Notes under the pieces: generated by a model
Told to the model about the DNA's origin: nothing
Seen by the model: the letters and a program-made list of their open reading frames with translations, nothing else
Databases searched by the model: none
Shown here: piece by piece, positions 25,264 through 35,423 of the stretch
Layout: the number at the start of each line of letters is the position of its first letter
Numbering within the stretch: position 1 is the first letter of the stretch
Source: CAIQQQ01 sp040399685
GTDB lineage: Bacteria; Pseudomonadota; Alphaproteobacteria; Acetobacterales; Acetobacteraceae
DNA length: 64,000 nt
Direction of reading: 5' to 3'
Assembly (NCBI GenBank): GCA_040399685.1
Contig: JBBART010000023.1
Location: forward strand, 16,342 to 80,341
Position numbers and translations under genes: made by a program

Positions 25264-25584
25264 ATGATCGTCGACATGCGCACCTACACCGCCAAACCCG
25301 GCAAACTCGCCGCCTGGATCAAGCTGTACCAGGAACTCGGCTGGCCGCTGCAACAGAAATACCTCGGCACCTGCCTCGGCTGGTACACCGTCGCCGAAGG
25401 CACGCTGAACACGGTCGTCCACATGTGGCGCTACGAGAGCCAGGCCGACCGCGAAACCCGCCGCGCCGCGATGGTCGCCGACCCCGCCTGGGGCGAATTC
25501 CTGCGCCAGACCGCCGAAGCCGGCTACCTCGTCAAGCAGGAAAACACCTTCCTCACGCCGACCGCATTCTCGCCGCAGCAGTAA
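25264..25584 (+). CDS. NIPSNAP family protein
   Basis: A 106-residue ferredoxin-like dimeric alpha/beta-barrel protein. MIVDMRTYTAKPGKLAAWI at the N-terminus and LNTVVHMWRYESQADRETRR in the middle are the NIPSNAP signature. Biochemical role unknown. RBS GGAAACGC precedes ATG 25264, and it follows the lipoprotein gene by 19 bp, probably in the nudC operon. Confidence 0.88.
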   Translation: MIVDMRTYTAKPGKLAAWIKLYQELGWPLQQKYLGTCLGWYTVAEGTLNTVVHMWRYESQADRETRRAAMVADPAWGEFLRQTAEAGYLVKQENTFLTPTAFSPQQ

Positions 25585-25609
25585 AAAACCGCCAGGTCGT
25601 GCTGCGAAA

Positions 25610-25645
25610 GCCCGCCTTGATCCTGTTCCCAGGATGAAGGCGGGC
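25610..25645. terminator. Bidirectional hairpin between NIPSNAP and LpxR-like genes
   Basis: GCCCGCCTT-G-ATCCTG, loop TTCC, CAGGAT-G-AAGGCGGGC: 15 paired bases with one internal G-G mismatch. It sits in the 65-bp gap between two convergent genes. No long T-run follows on either side, but the stem is very stable. Confidence 0.65.
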
Positions 25646-25649
25646 GCCC

Positions 25650-26660
25650 TCAAAAATGCACCGAGGCTGCGATGGAGCCATAGTTGAACAGGCCAGCCTT
25701 CTGGCCCTGAAACGCATCGGTTTGCCACGTGTGGGTGTAGCTGATCCGGGTGCCGTGATAGATCACCGCGATTCCCCCTTCAAACTCGGCCATCAACGGC
25801 CGACGCGGCACATGGGCGGAATGGCTGAACAGCGCGCCGTCGATAAAAGCGTCGCGCGCGATGGCCTGGCCACTGGCCCCCGCGAAAACATAATAGGCCA
25901 CGCTCTCCGCCGGCAGGAAGGCATCGGTTCCCGTCGGCCCGTCGGTCATGCGCGACGGGCCATAATCACGATCAAGACCGTGGCCAATCCGAAGGCGGCC
26001 ACCAACACGGACATAATCACGCACGGTGCCCACACCGACCGCCACGGCCGGGATGATGTCGGTTTCAGCCGGGCCGAGCGTGAGCAGGCGCTGGCGCCAC
26101 ATATGCGTGGCCGTCAATTCCAGGGCTGGCTCGTTCGGCAATTGTGCCGCCCAGCCATGGGACTGCTCTGAATTGATAAGGCTGTGAAAGCCGTTCTGAA
26201 TCGGCCGGCCCAGGGCCGCCGGGCCGATCACGCCAAGGCTCACGGCCAGAACATCGCGCTGCTGCCCGATATCCTGAACCAGCGTGGCGGTGGCGGCGGT
26301 ATAGCCCGCGTAGGGGTGGTCCTTGGGGTCCGGGTGAATACGGCTGGTGTCGGTGGGGGTGTAGATCTGCTGGCCCACGCTCACACCCAGCCAGGTCAGG
26401 CCAGAGCCATACAGGGTCCGCGCCAGATCCGACGCAGCTTGCGGGACACGCCCAGGCGACGACATGTAGGTAAGTTCGTCCGCTGCTGTGTAATACCGGT
26501 CGGTCCCGCCCGGCACGGTGGAGAATTTGTCGTTCTCGGTGCGCAAGGTCCAGATCGGCCCGGGATCAACCCGCGTGCCGGTGTCTTGGGCCTGTGCCTG
26601 GCCGGGTGCGAGCGATGACGCGGCCAAAAGCAGGCCGGCGAAGAGCGGAAGGCGGGACAT
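25650..26660 (-). CDS. LpxR-family lipid A deacylase-like outer-membrane protein
   Basis: Probable outer-membrane beta-barrel related to LpxR, which removes the 3'-acyloxyacyl chain of lipid A. It has 336 residues with a signal peptide (residues 1-24, GQAQAQ). Conserved features include TLRTENDKFS and TDRYYTAADELTY near the N-terminus, HPYAGYTA, and a terminal Phe typical of OMPs. ATG 26660 was chosen over upstream GTG codons because it starts the signal peptide. Activity on lipid A is inferred from family only. Confidence 0.82.
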   Translation of the reverse strand: MSRLPLFAGLLLAASSLAPGQAQAQDTGTRVDPGPIWTLRTENDKFSTVPGGTDRYYTAADELTYMSSPGRVPQAASDLARTLYGSGLTWLGVSVGQQIYTPTDTSRIHPDPKDHPYAGYTAATATLVQDIGQQRDVLAVSLGVIGPAALGRPIQNGFHSLINSEQSHGWAAQLPNEPALELTATHMWRQRLLTLGPAETDIIPAVAVGVGTVRDYVRVGGRLRIGHGLDRDYGPSRMTDGPTGTDAFLPAESVAYYVFAGASGQAIARDAFIDGALFSHSAHVPRRPLMAEFEGGIAVIYHGTRISYTHTWQTDAFQGQKAGLFNYGSIAASVHF

Positions 26661-26819
26661 GCAGCATCCTTCGGGCACCACATGGCGACATGCGGCATTG
26701 TGTGACGATCAGGACCGTCTTGCGCGGGCCTCGAAGGGTTGTTGCACACGAAAGCGACAAAGACGTGGCAGACCCAACGAACGCGTAATGTTCGCTGGGT
26801 CTGAAGGTTCCGCGTATGG

Positions 26820-27857
26820 TTAGCTGTTGGGTCCGCGCTCCATCGACACCGGCTGCCAACGCCGCGCATCCAGCCCGGCAATGACACTGGGGTTGACGCA
26901 GCTCATCGGCCAGCGACCGCTCAGCGCGAGGGCGAGCTCCTGGCCCACGCGGCGTTTACGGGCCGGATCGAAACGTGCGGAGGCCGATGCCACGTGCGAG
27001 GTGAGGATGACATTGTCCATCGCCAGCAACGGGTTGTCCTGTCGCGGCGGTTCGGTTTCCAGCACGTCCAGCGCCGCACCGGCGATCCAGCCCTGTTGCA
27101 GGGCGGTGATCAGGGCGGCTTCATCCACCGTGGCGCCACGGCCAGTATTGATGAAGATCGCGGTCTTTTTCATCATGCGGAAATGCCGCTCGGTCAGCAT
27201 GCCCGTCGCTTCCGGCGTGGCGGGCGCGTGCATGGAGATGAAATCGGAATTGCGCAGCACCTCCTCGAACGAGGCCGGCTCCACGCCATACGGCGGCATC
27301 ACCAGTTCTTCGATATAGGGGTCGTACGCCAGCATCCGCAGGCCGAACGGGCGGGCGCGCAGGGCGGTGGCGCGGGCGACATGGCCAAACGCGATGAAGC
27401 CGAGGGTTTGGCCCATCAGCCGGGGGAATTGCGACAATTGCGGCCGGCCTTCGCGCCAGCGGCCGGTGCGCACCATGCGGTCCTGTTCCACCAGGCGACG
27501 AAAGCCGCCGAGCAGCAGCGTCATGGCGTGGTCGGCCACTTCCTCGATGAAGGTGTCCGGCACGTTGGTGACGGGGATGCCGCGCGCGGTGGCGGCCTTC
27601 ACGTCCACATAATCCACGCCCACGCTGCCGAGGGAGATCACCTTGCAGCGGGTCAGTCCGTTGATGATGTTGGCGGTGATTTTCATGCCTTTGCCATAGA
27701 TGGCGTCTGCATGCATGGCGGCGTGGGCGAAATCGGCCTCGTTATCAGGCGCTTCGACAATCTCGGCACCGAGGGCCGACAGAGCCTCCATCTCATAGTC
27801 ATACGCGCCATCCGCAGCCTTCGAGGCAGCGGGGGTGACGATCTTGAACCTGACCAT
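26820..27857 (-). CDS. D-isomer 2-hydroxyacid dehydrogenase (CtBP-like)
   Basis: NAD-dependent oxidoreductase of the PGDH/C-terminal-binding-protein group, 345 residues. The catalytic Arg is in NTGRGATVDEAAL, the Glu in ALDVLETEPPRQDNPLL, and the His in LTSHVASASARFD. The dinucleotide loop reads LGFIAFGHVARATA, with Ala in place of the second Gly of GxGxxG. It lies just downstream of the sugar ABC operon on the same strand, suggesting action on a product of the imported substrate; the substrate is not identifiable. Confidence 0.88.
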   Translation of the reverse strand: MVRFKIVTPAASKAADGAYDYEMEALSALGAEIVEAPDNEADFAHAAMHADAIYGKGMKITANIINGLTRCKVISLGSVGVDYVDVKAATARGIPVTNVPDTFIEEVADHAMTLLLGGFRRLVEQDRMVRTGRWREGRPQLSQFPRLMGQTLGFIAFGHVARATALRARPFGLRMLAYDPYIEELVMPPYGVEPASFEEVLRNSDFISMHAPATPEATGMLTERHFRMMKKTAIFINTGRGATVDEAALITALQQGWIAGAALDVLETEPPRQDNPLLAMDNVILTSHVASASARFDPARKRRVGQELALALSGRWPMSCVNPSVIAGLDARRWQPVSMERGPNS

Positions 27858-27879
27858 ATTTCGGTCTCCTGAGAAGCAC

Positions 27880-27917
27880 CGTCATCGCAAGAAGCCAGCC
27901 TGCTTCTCGCGATGACG
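27880..27917 (-). terminator. Long intercistronic hairpin after the sugar-binding protein gene
   Basis: CGTCATCGC-A-AGAAGC, loop CAGCCT, GCTTCT-C-GCGATGACG: 15 paired bases with one mismatch. It fills the 71-bp gap between the binding-protein stop and the dehydrogenase start. Such hairpins commonly stop most transcription or protect the abundant binding-protein mRNA. There is no T-run on the minus-strand exit side, so read-through is likely. Confidence 0.6.
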
Positions 27918-27928
27918 CCTTTTAACTG

Positions 27929-29254
27929 CTAGCGATAGAAACGCTTCGCCCGGCGCTCGGCTTCCTTGACGGCCTCTTCCGGCGTCGCCTGCCCGCTGCT
28001 GACGGCGGCAAACATCTGCACGTTGACGTAATCGGCGGTCGACGCGGTCGATGCCTGGCTGATCGGGCCTTTGTAGCCGTTCCAGTATTCCATGCCGCAG
28101 GTATCGCGGTATGGCAGGATCTTCGGATCGGACGACCACACGGCCGCCTGCGCATAGGCCTTCAGCGGCTGCGCCCAATAGCCGATGCAGCCGGTCAGCC
28201 ACTCTTCGTACTGCTCCTGCTCCATCATGAAGCGGATGAACTCTTTGGACGCGTTCGGATACTTGGTGTGCTTGAACACCATCGTGTTGAGCATCAGCGC
28301 CGTCTCGGCCCGGGTTTTGGACACGCCGAGCGGCATGGGCGCGTGATAGGTGTCGGCGGCCTCGGCGGCCTTGCTTGGGTCGTTCTTCAGGGCGAAATAC
28401 ACCGACACGCCGTTCTGCGTGAGGCCGATTTCGCCGGCGATGAACGCCTTGTTGTTCGACGGGTCCTGCCAGCCGAGCGTGCCGGAAATAAACGTCGGAT
28501 ACAGTTCCTTGGCGTATTTCAGCGCGTCGATCGTCTGTTTGCTGTTGATGGCAACGCGGCCGTCTTCACCCACCAGATAGCCACCATGCGACCACAGCAG
28601 CCAGCTGCAATAGGCGTTGGCGTCACCCACCGCATTGCCCAGCGCGAATCCGGCGGGATGACCGTTCTTCTTCAAATTCTGACACAGCTTGAGGAAGTTC
28701 TCATGGTCCGTCGGGATCTCGTCGTAGCCGGCTTCCTTGACCCAGGACTTCCGATAAACCGCCGGGCCGCCAGAGCCGCCCATGGGAATGCCGATCCAGT
28801 TGTTGGTGCCCCATTTCTTGCCGTAGCGTTCGGCCAACGGATACCACCCGCCGTATTTCGCACCGAGATATTCAGCGATGTCGGTCAGTTCAACCACCTT
28901 GTCGACGAACTGGTGCGGGTCATCCGGCCAGGCCACCACGATGTCCGGGCCGGCGCCGGTGTTGGCGGCAACGGCCACCTGCGGGCGCAAATCTTCCCAG
29001 CCAACGAAGTCCAGCCGCACCGGCACGCCGGTCTGCGCGGTGAACTTGGCCACGTTTTTGCGGAAGATGATTTCGTCCGGGTCCAAGAACTTGGTCGGGC
29101 GCAGCACGCGCAGCGTGGCGCCGTTCTCCAACGGCAGCTTCGGCGGCGTGACGTTGGCCACCGGAATGGCCGACATGGCGAAGTTGGGCAGCAGCATCGA
29201 GGCTGCGGCGGCCGTGCCTGTGGCGAGCACGGTGCGGCGAGTGATAATGGCCAT
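27929..29254 (-). CDS. ABC transporter sugar-binding protein (family 1)
   Basis: Periplasmic solute receptor of the MalE/UgpB class, 441 residues. The N-terminus ITRRTVLATGTAAAASML looks like a Tat signal. Family features include the N-terminal lobe with VGWEDLRPQVAVAANTGAGP and PDIVVAWPDDPHQF, and the C-terminal EFIRFMMEQEQYEEWL. Substrate unknown. The gene order is ATPase, permease, permease, [repeat], binding protein, dehydrogenase, all on the minus strand. Confidence 0.9.
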   Translation of the reverse strand: MAIITRRTVLATGTAAAASMLLPNFAMSAIPVANVTPPKLPLENGATLRVLRPTKFLDPDEIIFRKNVAKFTAQTGVPVRLDFVGWEDLRPQVAVAANTGAGPDIVVAWPDDPHQFVDKVVELTDIAEYLGAKYGGWYPLAERYGKKWGTNNWIGIPMGGSGGPAVYRKSWVKEAGYDEIPTDHENFLKLCQNLKKNGHPAGFALGNAVGDANAYCSWLLWSHGGYLVGEDGRVAINSKQTIDALKYAKELYPTFISGTLGWQDPSNNKAFIAGEIGLTQNGVSVYFALKNDPSKAAEAADTYHAPMPLGVSKTRAETALMLNTMVFKHTKYPNASKEFIRFMMEQEQYEEWLTGCIGYWAQPLKAYAQAAVWSSDPKILPYRDTCGMEYWNGYKGPISQASTASTADYVNVQMFAAVSSGQATPEEAVKEAERRAKRFYR

Positions 29255-29289
29255 TTGTTTCCCCCTTTTTTATTATTATAAAAGGCTCT

Positions 29290-29410
29290 GTTCTTTTTTG
29301 AAAAAAAGAACCAAAAAACTTCATTCATTTAGGTGCGTGATATGGAGATATCGTGACACGCGCATAAATGAATGAAAGTCTTTTTGCTTCTTTTTCTTCA
29401 GAAAAAGAAG
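29290..29410. repeat. Paired-hairpin element, copy 3 (arm A then arm B)
   Basis: Arm A (29290-29311) is GTTCTTTTTT-GA-AAAAAAGAAC, perfect over 10 bp. Arm B (29387-29410) is CTTCTTTTTCT-TC-AGAAAAAGAAG, perfect over 11 bp and identical to copy 1. Inner facing repeats are CTTCATTCAT and ATGAATGAAA; the core has GATAT/ATATC and GCGTG/CACGC pairings. It sits 19 bp after the permease stop and 35 bp before the binding-protein gene, interrupting a sugar ABC operon. Confidence 0.85.
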
Positions 29411-29429
29411 ATCTTCATACTGAAACCCT

Positions 29430-30341
29430 CTATTCCTTCACCGCTCCGGTCAACGACGAAACGTAGTATTCCACAAAGAACGAATAGAACACCGCCACCG
29501 GCAGCGATCCCAGCAAGGCGCCCGCCATCAGCGAACCCCATTGGTAAACGTCGCCCTGCACCAGTTCGGTGAGGATAGCGACGGGCACTGTCTTTTTCTC
29601 GGATGACGAGATGAAGGCCAGCGCATAGATGAACTCGTTCCACGACAGCGTGAACGCGAAGATGCCGGCCGAGATCAGCCCCGGCACCGCCAGCGGCAGC
29701 GTGATCCGGCGCAGGATCTGCAGGCGGGATGCGCCGTCGATCAGCGCGCATTCCTCAAGCTCATACGGGATGGATTTGAAATACCCGATCAGCAGCCAGG
29801 TGCAGAACGGCACCAGGAAGGTTGGGTATGTCAGCACCAGCGCCCAGGGGCTGTCGAACAGGCCGAAGTTGAACACCACCGAGGCCAGCGGAATGAACAA
29901 GATGGAGGGCGGCACGAGATAGGCCAGATAGATGCCCAGCCCCACCCATTTCGACCCGCGAAACCGCAGCCGTTGGATGGCGTAAGCCGCCAGCACGCTG
30001 GAGAACAACGAGATGATGGTGGCGCCGAACGACACCCCCATCGTGGTCACCAGCCAACGCGGGTACGACGTCTCGAACAACAACTTGCGAATGTTGTCGA
30101 GCGTGGGGGACGTGATCCAGAACGGGTTGTTGTTCTTGTAGTCCAGCAACTCGCCGTTCGGTTTGAACGACGTGATGGTCATCCAATAGAACGGAAACAA
30201 CAGGATGAGCAGGAAGCACGCCAACGGCAGATACACCGTGATCATGCGCCGTGCGCCGCTGTCCCACGCCATCACCTGCGGGCCGTCATCCTCGGTGTAG
30301 TCTGAGGGGTTCGGAACCCCCGTATTCACGGCGTTGCTCAT
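29430..30341 (-). CDS. Sugar ABC transporter permease (MalG type)
   Basis: Inner-membrane subunit, 303 residues, about six helices, with the EAA loop EECALIDGASRLQILRRI that docks the ATPase. ATG 30341 was chosen because it overlaps the upstream permease stop (ATGA). C-terminus WNEFIYALAFISS is typical of MalG-like proteins. Confidence 0.92.
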   Translation of the reverse strand: MSNAVNTGVPNPSDYTEDDGPQVMAWDSGARRMITVYLPLACFLLILLFPFYWMTITSFKPNGELLDYKNNNPFWITSPTLDNIRKLLFETSYPRWLVTTMGVSFGATIISLFSSVLAAYAIQRLRFRGSKWVGLGIYLAYLVPPSILFIPLASVVFNFGLFDSPWALVLTYPTFLVPFCTWLLIGYFKSIPYELEECALIDGASRLQILRRITLPLAVPGLISAGIFAFTLSWNEFIYALAFISSSEKKTVPVAILTELVQGDVYQWGSLMAGALLGSLPVAVFYSFFVEYYVSSLTGAVKE

Positions 30342-31290
30342 TCGTCGCCTCCCTGCTGCCATTTGCGTTGGCCGATGGCGAAGTAGCTGAACAGGGTGGC
30401 GATGATCAGGAACGGAATCATGGACACCGCGATCGCCGCCCCCTCACCCAGAGACCCACCCGGAATGCCGCGCTGGAAGGCAAGCGTTGCCATCAGATGC
30501 GTGGAATTGATCGGGCCGCCACGGGTGATGGCATAGACAAGCTGGAAGTCGGCAAAGGTGAACAGCACCGAGAAGGTGAGCACCACCGCCAGGATCGGCA
30601 TCAACAACGGCACCGTCACCCGCCGGAAACGCTGCCAGGAGCTGGCGCCGTCGAGCATCGCGGCCTCATACAACGAGGGCGAGATGGTTTGCAGGCCCGC
30701 GAGCAGCGAGATGGCCACGAACGGAATGCCGCGCCACACATTGGCAAAGATCAACGACCACCGCGCATTCCACGGCGTGCCAAGGAAGTCGATATTGGAA
30801 TCGATCAGATGCAGCCGGTCCTTCAGCACATATGAAATGATGCTGAACTGCGGATCATAGATCCACCAGAACGCGATGGCCGACAGCACCGTGGGCGTGA
30901 TCCATGGCAGCAGGATGATGGCCCGCAGCAAGGATTTCAGCGGCACGTTCTGGTTCAGCAGCAAGGCCAGCCACAGGCCGAGCGCGAATTTCAGGGCGGT
31001 GGCGGCGGCCGTGTAGAAGATCGTCCACCATACCGCGTTGAGAAAGACGCGGTCTTCCATCAGATACTGAAAGTTCTCCAACCCCACCCAGATGCCGGGC
31101 TTGCCCAGCTTGGTGTCGGTGAAGGACATCCAGATGCCCAGACCAAGCGGGTAGGTCAGGAACACCAGCAGCAGCCCCATCGCCGGCAGCAGGCAGATGA
31201 AGATCAGGAACGCCTTGTTGTCGAACAGTCTCTCCAGCGCCGAAGGCTTGCGGCGCGTGGCGACCCAGGTAGATGCATCCACGTCCCCGC

Positions 31291-31294
<4 letters not shown>
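30338..31294 (-). CDS. Sugar ABC transporter permease (MalF/UgpA type)
   Basis: Inner-membrane subunit, 318 residues, six helices, starting with a cytoplasmic tail and LERLFDNKAFLIFICLLPAM. The EAA loop is YEAAMLDGASSWQRFRRV. Its ATG overlaps the ATPase stop and its stop overlaps the next permease start, so the three are tightly coupled. Confidence 0.92.
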
Positions 31295-32343
<1,049 letters not shown>

Positions 32344-32534
32344 ATGGACCGGCTGCCTCCCTGTTTGGCTCGGGCTTGTTGCCCGTTACCAGCCACGCTA
32401 GGCGATTTCGTTTGGCTTTGGAACGGGTGTTTCGCACGATAAATGCTTGCCAAAGCGATAACGCGCAATAAGTGATAAACGAATGCTTTCGCCCAAGACA
32501 TCATAAAATAAAATGTCACCGGAGTTGCCCCATC
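32344..32534. promoter_or_regulatory. Divergent promoter region, sugar ABC versus molybdoenzyme-sox operon
   Basis: A 191-bp AT-richer gap between two long operons. It holds spaced copies of TTTCG (three) and of GATAA (three; for example ACGATAAATGCTT and TGATAAACGAATGCTT), the sort of short repeats used as operators by DeoR/LacI-like regulators. GGAG 12-15 bp before ATG 32535 is the RBS of the rightward operon. No regulator gene is adjacent, so the assignment is tentative. Confidence 0.35.
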
Positions 32535-32990
32535 ATGATCACCTTGAACATCAACGGCCAGGCCCATGACGTGGACGCCGACCCGGAAACCCCGCTGCTG
32601 TGGGTGTTGCGTGAATGGGTCGGCATGACCGGCACCAAATATGGCTGCGGCGTGGCCCAGTGCGGCGCCTGTTCTGTACATATTGACGGTGCGGTGATGC
32701 GCTCCTGTATCCTGCAGGTCGGCAGCGTGGGCGACAGCAAGATCACCACCATCGAGGGAATTTCCGCCACGAACAGCCACCCCGTGCAGGTGGCCTGGCT
32801 GGCCCATGAAGTGCCGCAATGTGGCTATTGCCAGTCCGGGCAGATCATGGCGGCGGTGGCGCTTCTGGCGGAGAAGCCAAAGCCCACCGATGCCGACATC
32901 GACGAGGCGATGACCAACATCTGCCGCTGCGGCACCTATGGCCGCATCCGCACCGCCATCCACGCCGCCGCCGACGCTGGAAAGGCATAA
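32535..32990 (+). CDS. [2Fe-2S] subunit, isoquinoline/aldehyde oxidoreductase family
   Basis: Small subunit (151 residues) of a xanthine-oxidase-family hydroxylase, IorA-like. The plant-type cluster is GCGVAQCGACSVHIDG plus a later Cys, and the second cluster is CGYCQSGQIM ... CRCGTYGRI. ATG 32535 gives the canonical start ITLNINGQAHDVD; the extra 21 in-frame upstream codons are not homologous. It has no signal peptide and probably rides out with its Tat-tagged partner. First gene of an eight-gene operon, 4 bp before the large subunit. Confidence 0.9.
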   Translation: MITLNINGQAHDVDADPETPLLWVLREWVGMTGTKYGCGVAQCGACSVHIDGAVMRSCILQVGSVGDSKITTIEGISATNSHPVQVAWLAHEVPQCGYCQSGQIMAAVALLAEKPKPTDADIDEAMTNICRCGTYGRIRTAIHAAADAGKA

Positions 32991-32994
32991 CGCC

Positions 32995-35157
32995 ATGACC
33001 AACAGCATTCGCCTCAACCGCCGCCACTTCATGGCCACCGCCGTCGCCGGCGCGTTCTCGCTCGGCTGGGGCGCCTCCCAGGCCAGCGCCGCCGCAGCTC
33101 CCGGCGAGCTGGGAATCTGGGCGGTCATTCACCCCGATGACACCATCGTCGTTCGTATCGCCCGCTCCGAAATGGGCCAGGGCACCTTCACCGGCCTCGC
33201 GCAGCTGGTGGCCGATGAACTCGATGCCGACTGGAAATTCGTCCGCGCCGAATATGTGACGCCCGAGGCGAACTATGCCTCCAAGCGCGCCTGGGGGGAC
33301 ATGTCCACCGGCGGCAGCCGCGGCATTCGCGGGTCGGTTGAATATGTCCGCAAAGGCGGCGCGGTCGGGCGCGCGATGCTGATCTCGGCCGCCGCCAAGC
33401 GCTGGTCGGTGCCGGAGGCCGAGTGCAAAGCCGCCCTCAGCGTCATCACCCACACGCCCACGGGCCGTACTTTGCGCTACGGCGAAATCGCCGCCGAGGC
33501 CGCGTTGCTGCCGGTGCCCACCACCGTGACGGTCAAGGACCCGGCGCAGTGGACCATCATCGGCCAGCCGATGAAGCGGCTGGACACGGTGGAGAAACTG
33601 TCTGGTAAGCAAGTGTTCGCCATCGACGTGAAACTGCCGAATATGCTGTGTGCGGCCGTGGCGCAATGCCCGGTGTTCGGCGGCAAGCTGGTGAGTTTCG
33701 ACGCTGCCAAGATCGCCAAAATGCCCGGCGTGCGGCATGTGCTGACGGTGGATGACCACACCGTCGCGGTGGTGGCCGACAAATGGTATCTGGCCAAGAC
33801 CGCCCTGGCCGAACTGCCGATCGTGTGGGACGAAGGCCCGAACGCCAAGGTTTCCAGCGCCTTGATCGCCGAATTGCTCAAGGGCGGGCTGGACGCCAAG
33901 GAGGCCGGGCTGGGCCAGAAGATCGGAGATTTCGCAACCGGTTTCGCCGGTGCCGCCAAGAAGGTGGAAGCGGTCTACAGCACGCCGTTCCTCAACCACG
34001 CCACGCTGGAGCCAATGAACTGCACGGCACTCTTCACGCCGGCCGCCGATGGCGATCGGGTGGAGATCTGGGTGGCCAGCCAGAACGGCGATGCGTCGCT
34101 GGCCGCCGCCGCCGAGGCGGGCGGGGTGAAGCTGGGGGCGGTGAAGGTGAACAAGCTGCATCTCGGCGGCGGCTTCGGCCGGCGCGGGCAGCAGGATTAC
34201 ACCCGTCAGGCGGTGAGCATCGCCAAGCAGGTGCCGGGCGTGCCGGTGAAGATGATCTGGTCGCGCGAGGAGGACATGCAGCACGGCTATTACCGCCCGA
34301 TCACCATGGCCAAGATGACGGCCGGCCTGGACGAAAAGGGCAATGTGACGGCGCTGCACGCCCGCATTTCCGGCCAGTCGATCCTGGCCTATCTCAACCC
34401 GGCCTCGCTGGTCGATGGCGTGGACAAGGCCCAGTTCCAGGGCTGGGCAGTGGACGAATTCGGCTACATGGCCATCCCGAATCTGCTGATCGACCATGCG
34501 ATGCGCAACACGCACGTGCCGGTAGGTTTCTGGCGCGGGGTGAACACCAACCAGAACGCGTTCTATATGGAATGCTTCATCGACGAACTGGCCCACACCG
34601 CCGGGCGCGATCCGCTGGAATTCCGCCGCGCCATGATGGGCAAGAACCCCAAGCATCTGGCCGTGCTGAATGCTGTGGCCGAGAAGGCCGGATGGGGTAC
34701 CAAGCTGCCGGAGGGCGTCTATCGCGGCATCGCCCAGAACATGGGCTATGGCAGCTACACGGCGGCGGTGGCCGAGATCACGGTGTCGGCCAAGGGCGAG
34801 CTGAAAATCCTGCGCATCGTGGCGTCCACCGATCCAGGATATGCCGTGAACCCGGATCAGATTCGCGCCCAGGTGGAAGGCTCGTTCGTCTACGGCCTTG
34901 GCGCTGCGCTCTACAGCGAGAACACCATCGAGAACGGCCGCATCGCCGAAGGCAATTTCGACAATTACGAGGTGATGCGCCTGGCCGCGATGCCGAAGGT
35001 GGAAACCGTCATCGTGCCGTCTGGCGGGTTCTGGGGCGGGGTGGGCGAGCCCACCATCGCCGTGGCCACGCCCGCGGTGATGAACGCCATCTTCGCCGCC
35101 ACCGGCAAGCGCATCCGCAGCCTGCCCCTGAAGGACCAGGATCTGAAGCGCGCATGA
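32995..35157 (+). CDS. Molybdopterin-binding subunit, isoquinoline/aldehyde oxidoreductase family
   Basis: Large catalytic subunit (720 residues) of an IorB-type molybdenum hydroxylase. A Tat signal (LNRRHFMATAVAGAFSLGWG) points to the periplasm. Moco-binding segments include SEMGQGTFTGLAQLVADEL, HLGGGFGRRGQQDY and FWRGVNTNQNAFYMECFIDE; the catalytic Glu lies in GGVGEPTIAVATPAVMNAI. The family oxidises aldehydes or N-heterocycles and passes electrons to cytochrome c; the substrate here is unknown. The stop overlaps a cytochrome c gene, so that protein may be its acceptor. Confidence 0.9.
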   Translation: MTNSIRLNRRHFMATAVAGAFSLGWGASQASAAAAPGELGIWAVIHPDDTIVVRIARSEMGQGTFTGLAQLVADELDADWKFVRAEYVTPEANYASKRAWGDMSTGGSRGIRGSVEYVRKGGAVGRAMLISAAAKRWSVPEAECKAALSVITHTPTGRTLRYGEIAAEAALLPVPTTVTVKDPAQWTIIGQPMKRLDTVEKLSGKQVFAIDVKLPNMLCAAVAQCPVFGGKLVSFDAAKIAKMPGVRHVLTVDDHTVAVVADKWYLAKTALAELPIVWDEGPNAKVSSALIAELLKGGLDAKEAGLGQKIGDFATGFAGAAKKVEAVYSTPFLNHATLEPMNCTALFTPAADGDRVEIWVASQNGDASLAAAAEAGGVKLGAVKVNKLHLGGGFGRRGQQDYTRQAVSIAKQVPGVPVKMIWSREEDMQHGYYRPITMAKMTAGLDEKGNVTALHARISGQSILAYLNPASLVDGVDKAQFQGWAVDEFGYMAIPNLLIDHAMRNTHVPVGFWRGVNTNQNAFYMECFIDELAHTAGRDPLEFRRAMMGKNPKHLAVLNAVAEKAGWGTKLPEGVYRGIAQNMGYGSYTAAVAEITVSAKGELKILRIVASTDPGYAVNPDQIRAQVEGSFVYGLGAALYSENTIENGRIAEGNFDNYEVMRLAAMPKVETVIVPSGGFWGGVGEPTIAVATPAVMNAIFAATGKRIRSLPLKDQDLKRA

Positions 35158-35423
35158 GGTGCCCGTGGCCCTTCGTGCTGGGAATGCTGATGGCATTCCC
35201 AGCCTGGGCGATGGACGCACCGCCGGGCGCCGCGATGTGCTCGGGCTGCCACGCCGGCGAAGCGATGGCGGAGATCAACGGACGATCCGCACGGTATCTG
35301 GTGTCGACGATGGAGGCCTTCCGCTCCGGAGACCGCCGGGCGACGATCATGAACCGATTGGTGAAGGGCTTCACGGAAGAAGAGGTCCAGGCCATCGCCG
35401 CGTGGCTTGCGGTGCAGAAATGA
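35154..35423 (+). CDS. Periplasmic monoheme cytochrome c (FccA/SoxE-like)
   Basis: An 89-residue class I cytochrome: signal peptide (1-20), CSGCH at residues 29-33, a likely Met ligand at 66 (RRATIMNRLVKG) and a C-terminal helix VQAIAAWLAVQK. The ARYLVSTMEAFRSGDRRATI segment resembles FccA-type cytochromes that partner the flavoprotein encoded next. It overlaps both neighbours by 4 bp (ATGA). It could serve the flavoprotein, the molybdoenzyme, or both. Confidence 0.85.
   Translation: MRCPWPFVLGMLMAFPAWAMDAPPGAAMCSGCHAGEAMAEINGRSARYLVSTMEAFRSGDRRATIMNRLVKGFTEEEVQAIAAWLAVQK

Noticed and set aside
28885..29328. Phe/Lys-rich frames (EVFWFFFSKKN-like) running out of the hairpin elements, also near 12840 and 21850-21970
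   Set aside because: The peptide is simply the translated poly-T/poly-A hairpin; the same string appears at every copy and is explained by the repeat.
32845..35220. 791-codon open frame antisense to the molybdoenzyme gene
   Set aside because: Shadow of a well-supported gene; no RBS, no recognisable motif.
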